This document shows positions 21,406 to 31,803 of a DNA stretch of 64,000 bases, one piece after another. Each line of letters starts with the position of its first letter. Position 1 is the stretch's first letter. The position numbers and the translations under genes were made by a program. The notes below the pieces were generated by a model that worked only from the letters and a program-made list of their open reading frames with translations, was not told where the DNA came from and did no database searches. Location of the stretch: NCBI RefSeq assembly GCF_012489685.1, contig NC_080043.1, positions 61,497,920 through 61,561,919 of the forward strand. Direction: 5' to 3'. This DNA comes from Lotus japonicus (taxonomy: Eukaryota > Streptophyta > Magnoliopsida > Fabales > Fabaceae).

Positions 21406-24403
21406 CTAAGGTTTATACAAGTCAAGAAAGCAAGTTGCCCAACTGTTTCGCAAATCATACAACTCTTGTTCTGTTAATGTCGTTGGATCATTGAATACCT
21501 ACAATTTGTAGAATATGTTAAAATACCTATTTTGTGACATTTTGATTAAAACTCAAACAATGAGACAAATAGGGAGACAAACATTTGTAATACCTCCATC
21601 CAAGACTTAGTAATACTAGCAGAGACAATGTCAACCATATTCTTCATCACATAATATCCACAATCATTCCCACTAGGCTGCAACCTTGCCTACAAATGAA
21701 TAGATTTTTATACACTGAATATATATATCAAAATAGTACATATTACAGCCAGTGTTAAGTAGTATAAACAGCAACATCAAGACGCAACCATAATCTACAC
21801 TACACTTACTTTGGGACGAAGCCATTGAGTCCTTTTTTTATTACCCTCAGCCAATTGATAAACCGCCATAGCTCTATATAAAAAACAATCATCGAAGTAA
21901 GTTATACATTTTAGTGTAAAAGGACATAATAATATATAACAAAAGCGACATAAAATATACACTTACTGTGTAACAATATTCTTCATTTGTGAATGAAGAT
22001 CATTGTGTAATGAACAAAGGAGAACTAAAGTATTGTCTTTAGGACAAATGATTATTAATTGCCAATGCCCTCTGTACACGTGGAATAACAATTAGTGTGT
22101 TAATTAGTAAGATGGAGTTATGGATAAAAATAAATAAGAGAAAATACAAATTTACATATACTTACGTTACAAGATATGGTGCTAAGTAACACACTTTGTC
22201 CAAATCACGCAACTTTTCTTGTATGTATGTTAGAACTTTCTTTTTAGACTTTGTGGAATCTGGATAACTGAAGATTACTGGGTCCAGAATTCCAAACACA
22301 TCTGATTTGTTACTTTCCTCACATAGACGATGGATATACCTGATTAAATTTGAAATTAATATTGAATATGACAATCATGAAAAATAATAGTAAAAATGAA
22401 AGTCTACTTACGTGCAACAAACTTGTAGAATAGAGATGTCAAGCCAAGCATCACCCACCAACAACTCTCTGATACACATTGGTGAAATCCAAAAGTTTTT
22501 TACAGCAAGATCATGTTGTAATGGTAAACATATATGTTGTTGTTGTTTCAAAAACATGAATAACACTCTCTGAACATTGTCAGTGGTCGAGTCCTCCTTG
22601 TGATTTTCTTGTGCGGCGGTACAAGAACCTTTTGTGCTTCCATGCAGAAGAACATTTTGTTCTCCTTGTTGGTTTGTTGGGGAGATTTCAGATAAACCCA
22701 TAGTCTTAAGCGTCTCCATAAATGATTGTTGCATCTTCTCACTCGCCATGATCAACTGTTGTTCAAACTTTTCTTTACATTCTGCTTTAATCTTTGCTGC
22801 AAGTTTTTGTTCAAGTTTCGCCTCAAGTTGTGCTTCAATCTCCTTAACATCTATGGACTGTGTTGGACGTGAAGACCTTCCGAAGTAGTTGCTTAAATTA
22901 GCAAATCGTCCAACACCACGAACACGGCCACCATGCTCGGATGCTCCAATTGCCTTTGTCAAGATATCGTCACGTCCTTGTGAAACAAAGGTTCCTTGTT
23001 CAGTCTCTTCAGCCAGTGAATCCTACATTTGCACATAAATATAATATTTCATTAGTGGTAAAGAAGAATGTCGCATACAAGAAACACATACAACCATAAT
23101 GAGAAAGTAATCATGGAAAAAGTATTTCACTTACAATTTTCTCAGCAACAACTCGGGTAGCCTCTGATGTGTATTCCCCTCTTCGCCTTTGTCTTGCTCT
23201 CTTCCATTTGTCATGACGTGACGGTGGAGATGGAATACGATCTAATTCTATTGATGCGTCTAGTTCTTGTCTCTTTTCATTAATCATTTTCTTCTCAAGC
23301 AATTCATATCCTCCACGAGATAATGTATGTGGGTAAAGATTCTTAGCCACATTATCCTTACCTTTTTTACTTTTTTCCTATTATAAATCAAGCTAAAGAA
23401 GTAAGCATAAAAATAAGCATAGATAAATGACCAAAGTTTGTTGGTTTGGCTGTGACATTTGCTGGTTTTTTCTGTGCCACATGCTAGTTTTGATTTACCT
23501 AATTTTAATGGAATACAGTAATGGGTAAACAGTGTCAAATATCATATGCTTTGGCTAGATAAACGACCAAAGCATATGATAGATTATCAAGTGACTTATG
23601 CCATGGCACTATTAAAGTTTGGAAACTAGTTTGGTGAGTTCAAGGACAAGGTGTCCTAAAACTGTAGTAGACTACTTACATGGTAAACATTTCAATTAAG
23701 AAAATTGAAGAAATGAAATGAAAAGAAAGCAAATCAATTTTAGGACATGAATATGACTGAAACAAGAATCAATGCAAGAAAAGAAAAATATTATTAATAC
23801 TAACCTTAAATGCAGGGGTATTTCGATGCTCCAAAAACTTCTCCCATACATCTTCTTTAATATAAGGATACACTTCATACGGAGGAAGGCGATTGGGGTT
23901 GGGGTTAGTAATATAATCGGAAGTGAGTTGTGTCTTAAAAGCTCTCCATCGGTCCCCCAAATACTTCAACCATTTTTTCTTCAAATCACACTTATTTGAA
24001 TCATCACTTTCTATGATATCAAAATGAAGCTATACACATAAAAAAAGTTGGTGTTAGTACCAAAGAATGGGTAAACAGTAGTGAATTAAGAATACAACAA
24101 TAATACCTTAAGATCATCCCAAATTGAATTTTTTGAGTCTACATCTACCAACCGCCACTCATCTATCAAAATACTACAAGTACTTCGAGCAAGATATGCT
24201 GCATAACTCCTAAACTCATTTGAATTTTCACCAATACAATCCCCAGTTTGTGGATCAAACTCAATCTTCAATTTCACACTTGTTTTCCGAACTTTGGCAA
24301 TTTTAAGCATCTTAGTGCAACCTCTAACCATTCTCTTTTTATCTTCACTAGACGAATGATTAGGTCCACTAGATGAAAGAGGGGTGTTGGTTGAATCAGC
24401 CAT
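21406..24403 (-). CDS. CACTA-encoded protein: Transposase_24-like region plus Ulp1 (C48) protease-like domain, nine exons
   Basis: The exons I infer are 24107-24403, 23805-24029, 23135-23377, 22412-23022, 22166-22339, 21967-22071, 21810-21873, 21594-21689 and 21406-21498. All have GT-AG borders and compatible phases, giving about 635 residues with no internal stop. Exons 1-2 carry the Ptta/En-Spm region (KIEFDPQTGDCIGENSNEF; KKWLKYLGDRWRAFK). Exon 3 is basic. Exon 4 has a Glu/Lys/Gln coiled coil. Exons 5-9 form a Ulp1-like cysteine protease with the His of TGHWQLIII and the Gln/Cys of RLQPSGNDCGYYV. The motif that usually supplies the catalytic Asp reads LLCSLHND, so that Asp appears replaced by Cys. 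It is likely a DNA-binding accessory protein that may also act on SUMO-like conjugates. Confidence 0.82.
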
Positions 24404-24580
24404 TTATCTGTTTACAGAAAACAAAAAGATTTCAGAATCAAAGCACAAATAAATGCAATAATATAAGCATCATAAGCATATAAACGAATGACATATAAAC
24501 TAATTAATCAAATAGATATAACATGTGGCATACATGGGTACTGAATTTACTAACTTATTTCAACAAAGAATAGAAACTCA

Positions 24581-25760
24581 CTAGCTCTCCCATATCCCTT
24601 CTTCATTATCCAAACGAGTAACTTGCACGTCGTCTACTTCATTTTCTTCATTGGAGGTAAGCAAATTTGTTGCAGAAGACGGAATCTCAGAAATATGAAG
24701 GGATTCTTCACTACCATGTGTGGTTTTTGGTTGTAGAGCCACCGACCACCTTTTGTTAGAAGGATCTGTGACATAAAACACTTGTTTTGCTTGGGATGCC
24801 ATAATGAAAGGTTCGTCCCTATAAGCCACCTTGGAAAGATCAACCAGTGTATATCCAAATTCATTAATTCTTACACCATTGGAAATATCAATCCACTTGC
24901 ATTTAAATACATGCACTGTAAATGTAACATAATCAACCTCCCAAATCTCTTCAGTCACCCCAAAGTACGGTGTAGATGCCATTATAGGTCTTTTATCTTT
25001 TGAACTAGAGAAGTGCATGGACTCGGCCACAACCATAACCCCACTATTTTGCATAGTACTTCTATCATCTTTTGATTTTGTATAAAAGGTAGTTCTATTA
25101 ATATCATAAGCACTCCAAGTCATAACATTACATTTAGGCTCAAATGAGAGTCGTTTTATTGTATCAGAAGCACTTTCATCATTAGTAATTTTTTCTTTAA
25201 ACCATTCAGAGAAACTCTTATTGTGCTCTTTTAACAACCCTATTTCATTCATCTTGGGGTATTTTTCCTTTATAAAGCTTTTGTGGGCAGATAAGTAAGG
25301 TTGAACTTCATCAGTGTTATTCAATATATACAAATGCGTTGGATGACGTACCTTCCAAGTCATGCACTTGACATTTAAACCTTGTGTACCTACCTTCACA
25401 TCTTCCATCATGACGAGACTTTGGAACCCCTATAGCATCCGCTTCTGACAAATAGTTTGAACAGTACTCAATAGCTTCTTCTGCAATGTACCTTTCAACA
25501 ATCGAAGCTTCCGGACGGTGTGGATTCATAGTATACCCTTTTAGTATCTTCATGTACCGTTCTACCGGATACATCCACCTTAAACAAACTGGACCGCACA
25601 ATCTAATCTCCCTTACCAAATGAACAATCAAGTGTTCCATAATGTCAAAAAATGAAGGAGGAAAATGCATCTCCAACTGACACAAGATGACTGCAGCCTC
25701 ATTTTCCACCACCGAAGGTCTTGACTCCTCCGTGCGAGCGAACGGGTCTTTAGGAAGAAA
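24581..25760 (-). pseudogene. CACTA transposase (tnp2/TNPD-like), C-terminal part only
   Basis: The minus strand carries a DUF4218-type region (DIMEHLIVHLVREIRLCGPV, WMYPVERYMKILKGY) from about 25690. DUF4216 follows (CNVMTWSAYDINRTTFYT, WEVDYVTFTVHVFKCKWID), ending at a stop at 24581. The frame changes near 25400, between the two domains, so a small indel has broken the gene. Nothing corresponding to the Tnp2 catalytic domain is found upstream: the reading runs directly into the subterminal repeats. The element cannot supply its own transposase. Confidence 0.8.
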
Positions 25761-25835
25761 CGAGGAACTGATCGAGGAAGAGAAGAAAGACTGAGGATTG
25801 AGGAACAGCGTTTGTGTAAAAATTAAAAAAAAAAG

Positions 25836-26268
25836 AGGGACTTTTCCCAACGGTTGTTATATAACCGATGTGAAAACTAAAGTATAGAGGGACTTTTCCC
25901 AACGGTTGTAATATAACCGTTGTGAAAACTAAAGAAAGATGGACTTTTCCCAACGGTTGTAATATAACCGTTGTGAAAACTAAAGAAAGATGGACTTTTC
26001 CCAACGGTTGTAATATAACCGATGTGAAAAGTACTTCATTAAAATTTCAAAAATGCCACCGCATTTAGCTTTCACATCGCTTATTCTAACAACCGTTGTA
26101 AATAATGTTTACTAATTACTTTTCACATCAGACATATTCCCAACCGATGTGAAAACTATCATAAAAGTTCACTAAAATTTCAATATTGCCACCGCGTTAT
26201 CTTTTACATCAGGTAATTGATTAATCGATGTGAAAACCCTGATGTGAAAAGTCTTTTTTCTAGTAGTG
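25836..26268. repeat. CACTA right terminal and subterminal repeat region
   Basis: Four tandem units of about 62-64 bp (25836-26035), each with CAACGGTTG...AACCG(A/T)TGTGAAAA, are followed by more diverged CACATCGG-type motifs up to the terminus TTTTCTAGTAGTG. The palindromes differ from the left-end set (CAACGGTT against CACATCGG). Confidence 0.88.
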
Positions 26269-26271
26269 ACA

Positions 26272-27647
26272 ACAATTTTCATTATCCAGAAATTAACCTC
26301 GGTGACTATTTGGACACTTGTTAAGTTTTTTTCTTCTCTGCTTGGAGGGTGACCAAATATGTTGGTTTAATGAAATAGAAAACTTATGATTGTGTTTTCC
26401 CTCTTACCTCATAGATTATTGATGGATTGCTTCAATGTTTTGCCATACATGTAATGTTATTCCCTGTTGATAAGAAAATTTCTGCTCATTGCAGAATTAG
26501 TGTCTGGATCTTTAAATTTAACCTGCTTTACTCAAGGTGGTTAGGTTTTAGAAAAAAATGTTTGGTCATCATCTTTTCAATTAAAACCTTGATAAACATA
26601 AAATCAATGTCCTCCCTTAATAATGGAAGATATGTAGTGTTGGCTTGTTGCCGATGAGAAATGTTCTTATATTCAGTGTTGTCAAATAGCAGATATCGTG
26701 ACACTATAGCTCTATAGCATAGCGGTAGCGCTCTGAGGGTTTGACATAGCGGACTTTTGGCTTTCTCCGATCCGCGATTAGCAACTCTGCTTATATTGAT
26801 AATTTCTCATCCAAATCTTGTTTTATGCAGTTTAAACTAATGAGACACTTCGCATGTCTTTGTGATTTTACCTTAAACACTCAAGATGGATATCTTTGAT
26901 TTGACTTAAGGTTAGCTTATTCGTCCCAAATACTTAATAGGCATGGGTACATTACAACATCGATATAGGAAATTCTTAAAACCTCAAGAATCAAGATACC
27001 ATACAGCCTAGACATGTTAATATATTTATTAAGAATGTAGATTTAGTATAACACAGTATTAATAGAGTCATTCATATTTTTGATTAATGCGTAACCCTAT
27101 GTGTGAACGATGATCGCAAATTTACATCAAGATACTTGTGATCATAAAAAAAAGCACGTACATCTATCTTTCCTTGTCCATATCAAGATATATTCTTTCC
27201 CCTATAAACATGTCACAAAAATTGACTTATTTTTCCCAACCTAAGTTAGAATGTCACTAAAAGCACCATTAGTTTTATTTAAAAGAAGACGTGGCTGTAT
27301 CAAGTTGTGTACTATTGATTGTCTAATATAAACTGTTTCATTTTTCACCCCTCATTTCAATAATTCGAAAAAGAGTGGCTTCGAATTCTATTTCATCACG
27401 AGATAATTCAAGTCCAGTTCAAGAATTAGAACAAAATTTGGAATAACCTAAGACAAATTGTCTATCCTTTTTAGGATCCATTTTGTTTCTCTTAAAGAAC
27501 GAATACAGGAGTGTCTACACCGATTCCTCTCACATGATGAAGAACATAGTTGTAAAAAAGTTCAGACTGATTTTGGAGTTCCCAAACATATAGAAGTTGT
27601 GTTCAGAACGTATCAGACAATAATATCTTAAAGAAAAATGGAGGAAA
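26272..27647 (+). other. Intron 1 of host gene copy 1, segment between CACTA and chromovirus
   Basis: Non-coding. It aligns in patches with the copy 2 intron (about 42960-44640), for example at 26450-26550 against 43140-43210 and at 27100-27160 against 43930-43990. It contains one short hAT MITE (26674-26789). Confidence 0.6.
26674..26789. mobile_element. Short hAT-type MITE (116 bp)
   Basis: It begins CAGTGTTGTCAAATAGC and ends TAGCAACTCTG (imperfect terminal inverted repeats) between perfect 8-bp duplications CTTATATT (26666-26673, 26790-26797). The corresponding position in copy 2 (about 43262-43285) has a single, uninterrupted copy of the site. Confidence 0.8.
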
Positions 27648-27968
27648 TGCTAACCCAGAATCAATGAGATTCTAAGCTAGAGAAAATGTTTGTATTGCAA
27701 TTTGGGGAAGAACACACAATTAGGGTTACAACTGATTCCCAATGATCAGCTTCTGGTTCCTCAATCAGTTCCAAAATCTAATTCCCCAAAGATGACTTCC
27801 TCTACAAGCTTTAGCTATTTATAGTCTAACAAACACTAACTGCCAGTTGTATCCTAACAGACTTATTTATTTTATTACACATTAGTCCCGGAACTATGCT
27901 ATTACACAGCCCTAGTCCTCTTTCTAACATACACGTGTTTAAGGGCTGGCTTAACCCTAGACCTATCA
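27648..27968 (-). repeat. 3' LTR of the chromovirus (truncated at its 3' end)
   Basis: On the minus strand it begins TGATAGGTCTAGGG. It matches 40374-40707 except for a 13-bp duplication present only in the other copy. The terminal ~47 bp of the 5' LTR (40327-40373) are missing here, where host intron sequence begins. Confidence 0.85.
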
Positions 27969-28690
27969 ATACCCCCCCCCCCCCCTAAAAGTTTAACCTT
28001 GTCCTCAAGGGGAAACAAAGGGAACTTGTCTTGAATGACAGCAGCCAACTCCCAAGTGTTGTCACAAGTGGGAAGTTGTTCCCACTTAATGAGCACTTCC
28101 AGATTGCCCTGAGCATCTTCCCTATGGTCAATCACATCTTCTGGAACAACCTCCAATTCAAGCTCTTCATTCAGCATTGGGGGTAAAGGTTGAGGTTGTT
28201 GAGTAGGCTTCAAGGCTTGCTTCAATAGAGAGACATGGAAAACTGGATGGATCTTAGAATGAGCAGGCAATTCCAGTTTGTATGCTACTGGTCCCACCCT
28301 ATCCAGTATTTTGTAAGGGCCATAAAACCTAGGAGCCAGTTTAGCACAAGGTCGAGTTGCTATGGACTTCAACTTGTATTGTTGAAGCTTGAGGTATACC
28401 CAATCCCCCATCATTAAACTCTACCAGCCTCCTGTGCTTATCAGCTTGAACCTTCATCTGATGTTGAGCCTTTAACAAATTCTGCTTGAGTTCACCCCAG
28501 ACTCCATCTCTCTGCTGAAAAAGCTGGTTGACCTCCTCAACTCTTGATGGAATAGCTCCAGCCTTCAAAAGAAGTGGGGGGTCCCTGCCATATAAGGCCT
28601 TGAAAGGAGACATTCCAGCTGAACTGTTGTAGTTTGTATTAAACCAGAATTCTGCCCAAGGGAGCCAATCCAACCATTGCTTGGGTTTAG
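27902..28690 (-). pseudogene. Chromovirus integrase C-terminus and chromodomain-like segment
   Basis: Two overlapping frames cover the remainder of pol. One (about 28430-28673) reads MDWLPWAEFWFNTNYNSS and ALYGRDPP. The other (27902-28414) reads GPYKILDRVGPVAYKLELP and PVFHVSLLK, then EDVIDHREDAQGNLEVLIKWEQLP...DNTWE, a chromodomain-like module. A further indel near 28405-28425 separates them. The chromodomain places the element among chromoviruses, in which it directs integration into heterochromatin. Confidence 0.8.
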
Positions 28691-28693
28691 GGC

Positions 28694-31087
28694 CTACAAA
28701 GCATCTGAGATAGGTCTCAAGGCATCTGTTAGTAACTTCTGTTTGCCCATCTGTCTGGGGTGGTAAGAAGTACTCAGCTTTCCTGCCATTTTGAAAAGAT
28801 CCTTCCAGAAATTGCTCAAAAACAAAGGGTCTCTATCAGAAACTATAGTAGTAGGAAAACCATGTAGTTTAAATACTTCCTTGATAAAGAGCACTGCTAC
28901 ATCCTTAGCTGAATAGGGGTGTCCTAGAGCATAAAAATGAGCAAATTTGGTGAGCCTATCCACAACTATCAGAACTGTATCCTTGCCTCTCACTTTAGGT
29001 AACCCCCCAACAAAATCCATAGATATGTCCATCCAAACCTGTGTGGGAATGGGAAGAGGTTGTAGCAAACCCCCAGGAGCTAGAGTAGAATATTTACTCC
29101 TTTGGCATATCTCACAATCCTCCACAAAGTTCTTGATATCAGTTTTCATCCCCTCCCAATAGAGGAAGCTAACTATCCTCTTATAGGTTCTAAACTGTCC
29201 AGAATGGCCTCCCGTGGGAGTGTCATGACATTCTGAAATGATCATGGGAATCCTATTAGATGCTTTGGAAAGAACCAACCTGTTCTTATAATACAACAAC
29301 CCTTGCTTAAATTCAAAACTAGGGTGAGAAGTAGGTGAAATTAGCAGGTCTTGAATGACCTTGACCAACTTAGAATCTTGTTGTAGTTCAGAATTCCAGT
29401 CCTCTTTATCTGCTGAAGTCAGTATGGAAAGTGCATAATACATCATCTTCCTAGACAATGCATCAGCCACAGTGTTCTCACTCCCAGGCTTATACTGAAT
29501 CTCAAAATCCAAGCCTACAAGCTTGACAACCCATGTGAACTGATCCTCGGAGAATAGCCTTTGATCAGTGAGGAATTTTAGACTCTTCTGGTTAGTTCTG
29601 ATAATAAAGTGCCTCCCCATCAGATAATGTCTCCACTTTTGAATGGCTTGCACCAAAGCCATGAGCTCTCTCTCATAAACAGACTTCTGTTGGGCTCTTG
29701 GGGAAAGTCCTTGACTCCAAAAGGCCAAGGGTCTGCCCTCTTGCATCAAGACAGCTCCAAGCCCTTTGCTGGAGGCATCAGTCTCAACCACAAATTGTTT
29801 TGTAAAATCTGGCACAGCTAACAGAGGCAAGTTAACCATGGCTGTTTTTAAATGCTCAAAAGCTGCAGTTGCAGATTCTGTCCAACGGAACCCATCCTTC
29901 TTCAGAAGGTCAGTCAAGGGTTTTGTAATTTTCCCATAATCCTTGACAAAGCGTCTATAGTAACCAGTCAACCCTAGGAACCCCCTCAATCCCTTGATAT
30001 CTTTAGGGATTGGCCAATCCCTCATAGCTTCCACCTTTGATTGGTCAGCAGCCACCCCTTCCCCTGAAACAATGTGGCCCAAGTATTCTAAACTAGTTTG
30101 GCCAAAACTGCATTTTTTTCTATTAGCCTTGAGAGCATGATCTGCTAAGAGGGTCAATACTTGTTGCAAGTGAGTGGTATGAGTAAGCAAATCAGGGCTA
30201 TATACCAAAATATCATCGAAGAATACCAAGGCAAATTTCCTTAAGTAGGGTTTTAACACCTCATTCATTAAGGATTGGAAAATAGAAGGTGCATTTGTGA
30301 GCCCAAAAGGCATCACAGGGAACTCATAATGCCCTTCATGAGTGCGAAAAGCTGTCTTCTCAATATCTGCATCCTTCATCCGTATTTGATGGTAACCAGA
30401 CTTGAGATCCAGCTTAGAGAACACCTTAGCCCCACCCAATTCATCTAGCAATTCTTCTATAATAGGAATAGGGAATTTGTTGGGGATTGTAACCTTATTA
30501 AGGGCGCGGTAATCAACACAAAATCGCCACCCTCCATCCTTTTTTTTTACTAGGATAATGGGACTTGAAAAAGGACTTATGCTTGGCCTTATCACCCCTG
30601 CTTCCAGCATTTCTGCTACTAGCTTTTCTACCTCAGTTTTCTGATAGTGAGGACATTTATAGGGTCTTAAATTGGGAACTTGAGCTCCCTCCTTCATGTG
30701 AATTGCATGATCATGCCTCCTCCTAGGTGGTAGCCCTTGAGGATCTTGAAAAACTGTGTCAAATTGCAACAGAACTCCTGTTATCAGTTCTGGTATCTCA
30801 CATTCTTTTTTGTTCACTTTCTCCCCTGTATCACAATGCACCAGCAAACCTTCCCCTTCTTCCAGTAAAATCTGCATTAAGGCTCCATATGACAACTCAG
30901 ATTTTGTTAATGAAGGATCCCCTTTCAAAGTGTATACCTCCTTTCCTCTCTTCAAGGTTAGTTCCATCTTGCCAAAATTAGCTTTGATGTCTCCTAAACT
31001 AGCCAACCACTCAATTCCAAGCACCACATCCACTTCATTGAGGCCAAAGAGATAAAAGTCCTGGACTATCTCCAATGCTTGTATCAT
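28694..31087 (-). pseudogene. pol: Chromovirus RT, RNase H and integrase N-terminal region
   Basis: A 797-residue frame with the end of the protease region (VDVVLGIEWLASLG), RT (SPIILVKKKDGGWRFCVDYRALN, active site FFDDILVY), RNase H (VVETDASSKGLGAVLMQ), the integrase HHCC region (GGHSGQFRTYKRI ... CEICQRSK) and part of the integrase core (MDISMDFVGGLP, SDRDPLF). At about 28765-28771 a C-run is one base short of what the family's conserved reading needs. The frame shifts and terminates at 28694. Integrase continues in another frame at 27902-28690. Confidence 0.85.
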
Positions 31088-31096
31088 AATTCCAAG

Positions 31097-31402
31097 CTAA
31101 GAACACTTTCCCTTGCATCTGATTTTGTATCCCTCCCCAACCTCAACTGTGTAAGTCTGAGTTTCAGCCACAGTTAAGTTCAGTTGCTCTACTAACTTGT
31201 GAGAAATAAAATTGTGGGAGGCTCCACAATCAATGAGCACCACAATTGACTGGTTGCCAATCTGCCCCACCATTTTCCAAGACTTGGTAGAAGTCAATCC
31301 AGCCATAGAGCATAGTGATAGTTGTAGAGAATTAAACTCCCCTGAAAGAGCATCCTTAAACTCTCCACAATCAGCATCATCATCATCCTCCATGATAATC
31401 AT
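31097..31402 (-). pseudogene. Chromovirus aspartic protease
   Basis: An open stretch contains VVLIDCGASHNFISHKLV, a retropepsin active site with Cys in place of the usual Ser/Thr after the catalytic Asp. It ends at an in-frame TAG at 31097-31099, after which the same frame continues into RT (31087). The stop is therefore a nonsense change within what should be one polyprotein. Confidence 0.75.
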
Positions 31403-31803
31403 TCTAAGCTGTTTGTTTCTACACTTGTGTTCTCTACTATAAGGTTCACCACATCTGAAACATAAGTTCTTGTCCCTTTTTCCCTCATTTGAGCCCCAGT
31501 TAAATGCTTGAACTCCCCTCCTGATCTATTCCTAGAACTGTCAATTCCTGCATTATTTCTGGAAGGCATAGAAACACTTCCCACAGAAGAGCTATCCTGC
31601 TTCTGGTCAGTGTTGTTCTGAGGTTCAACAGTGACTACTTTACTATAGTTATTATTCCTGAAAGCACTTGCTGGCCTTGTAAACCCTACCCCTTTCTTGG
31701 TAACAATTTGGTTCTTTTGCTCAATGAGCAAAGACTTCTGAATCACGTCAGCTAAGGTGCATAACTCAAACAATCTGACCTCAGCTTTGATTTCTTCCTT
31801 TAA
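31403..31803 (-). pseudogene. gag: Chromovirus gag, 3' part with zinc knuckle
   Basis: In phase with the 5' part at the insertion point (TSD TTTAA), this segment continues the Gag linker (EEIKAEVRLFELCTLADVI). A zinc-knuckle-like CFRCGEPYSREHKC lies near 31420-31465 but in a different frame from the upstream Gag, so an indel has separated them. It is in the same frame as the protease that follows. Confidence 0.68.

Larger units (their letters stand above)
20639..26268 (-). mobile_element. CACTA (En/Spm) transposon with deleted transposase core
   Basis: A 5630-bp element beginning CACTACTAGAAAA and ending TTTTCTAGTAGTG, with the 3-bp duplication ACA (20636-20638, 26269-26271). Both ends carry arrays of short palindromes. 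Inside, on the minus strand, are a complete nine-exon gene for a Transposase_24/Ulp1 protein (21406-24403) and only the 3' part of the transposase gene (24581-25760). The tnp2 catalytic region that normally precedes DUF4218 is absent. The element lies in intron 1 of host gene copy 1. Confidence 0.95.

Noticed and set aside
25750..26004. Frame with threefold repeated GKVHLSLVFTTVILQPL-type segments
   Set aside because: It is a translation of the CACTA subterminal tandem repeats.
27648..27968. A 5-bp target duplication for the chromovirus
   Set aside because: Bases outside the two LTRs do not match, and the 3' LTR is missing its last ~47 bp, so the original left border is gone.
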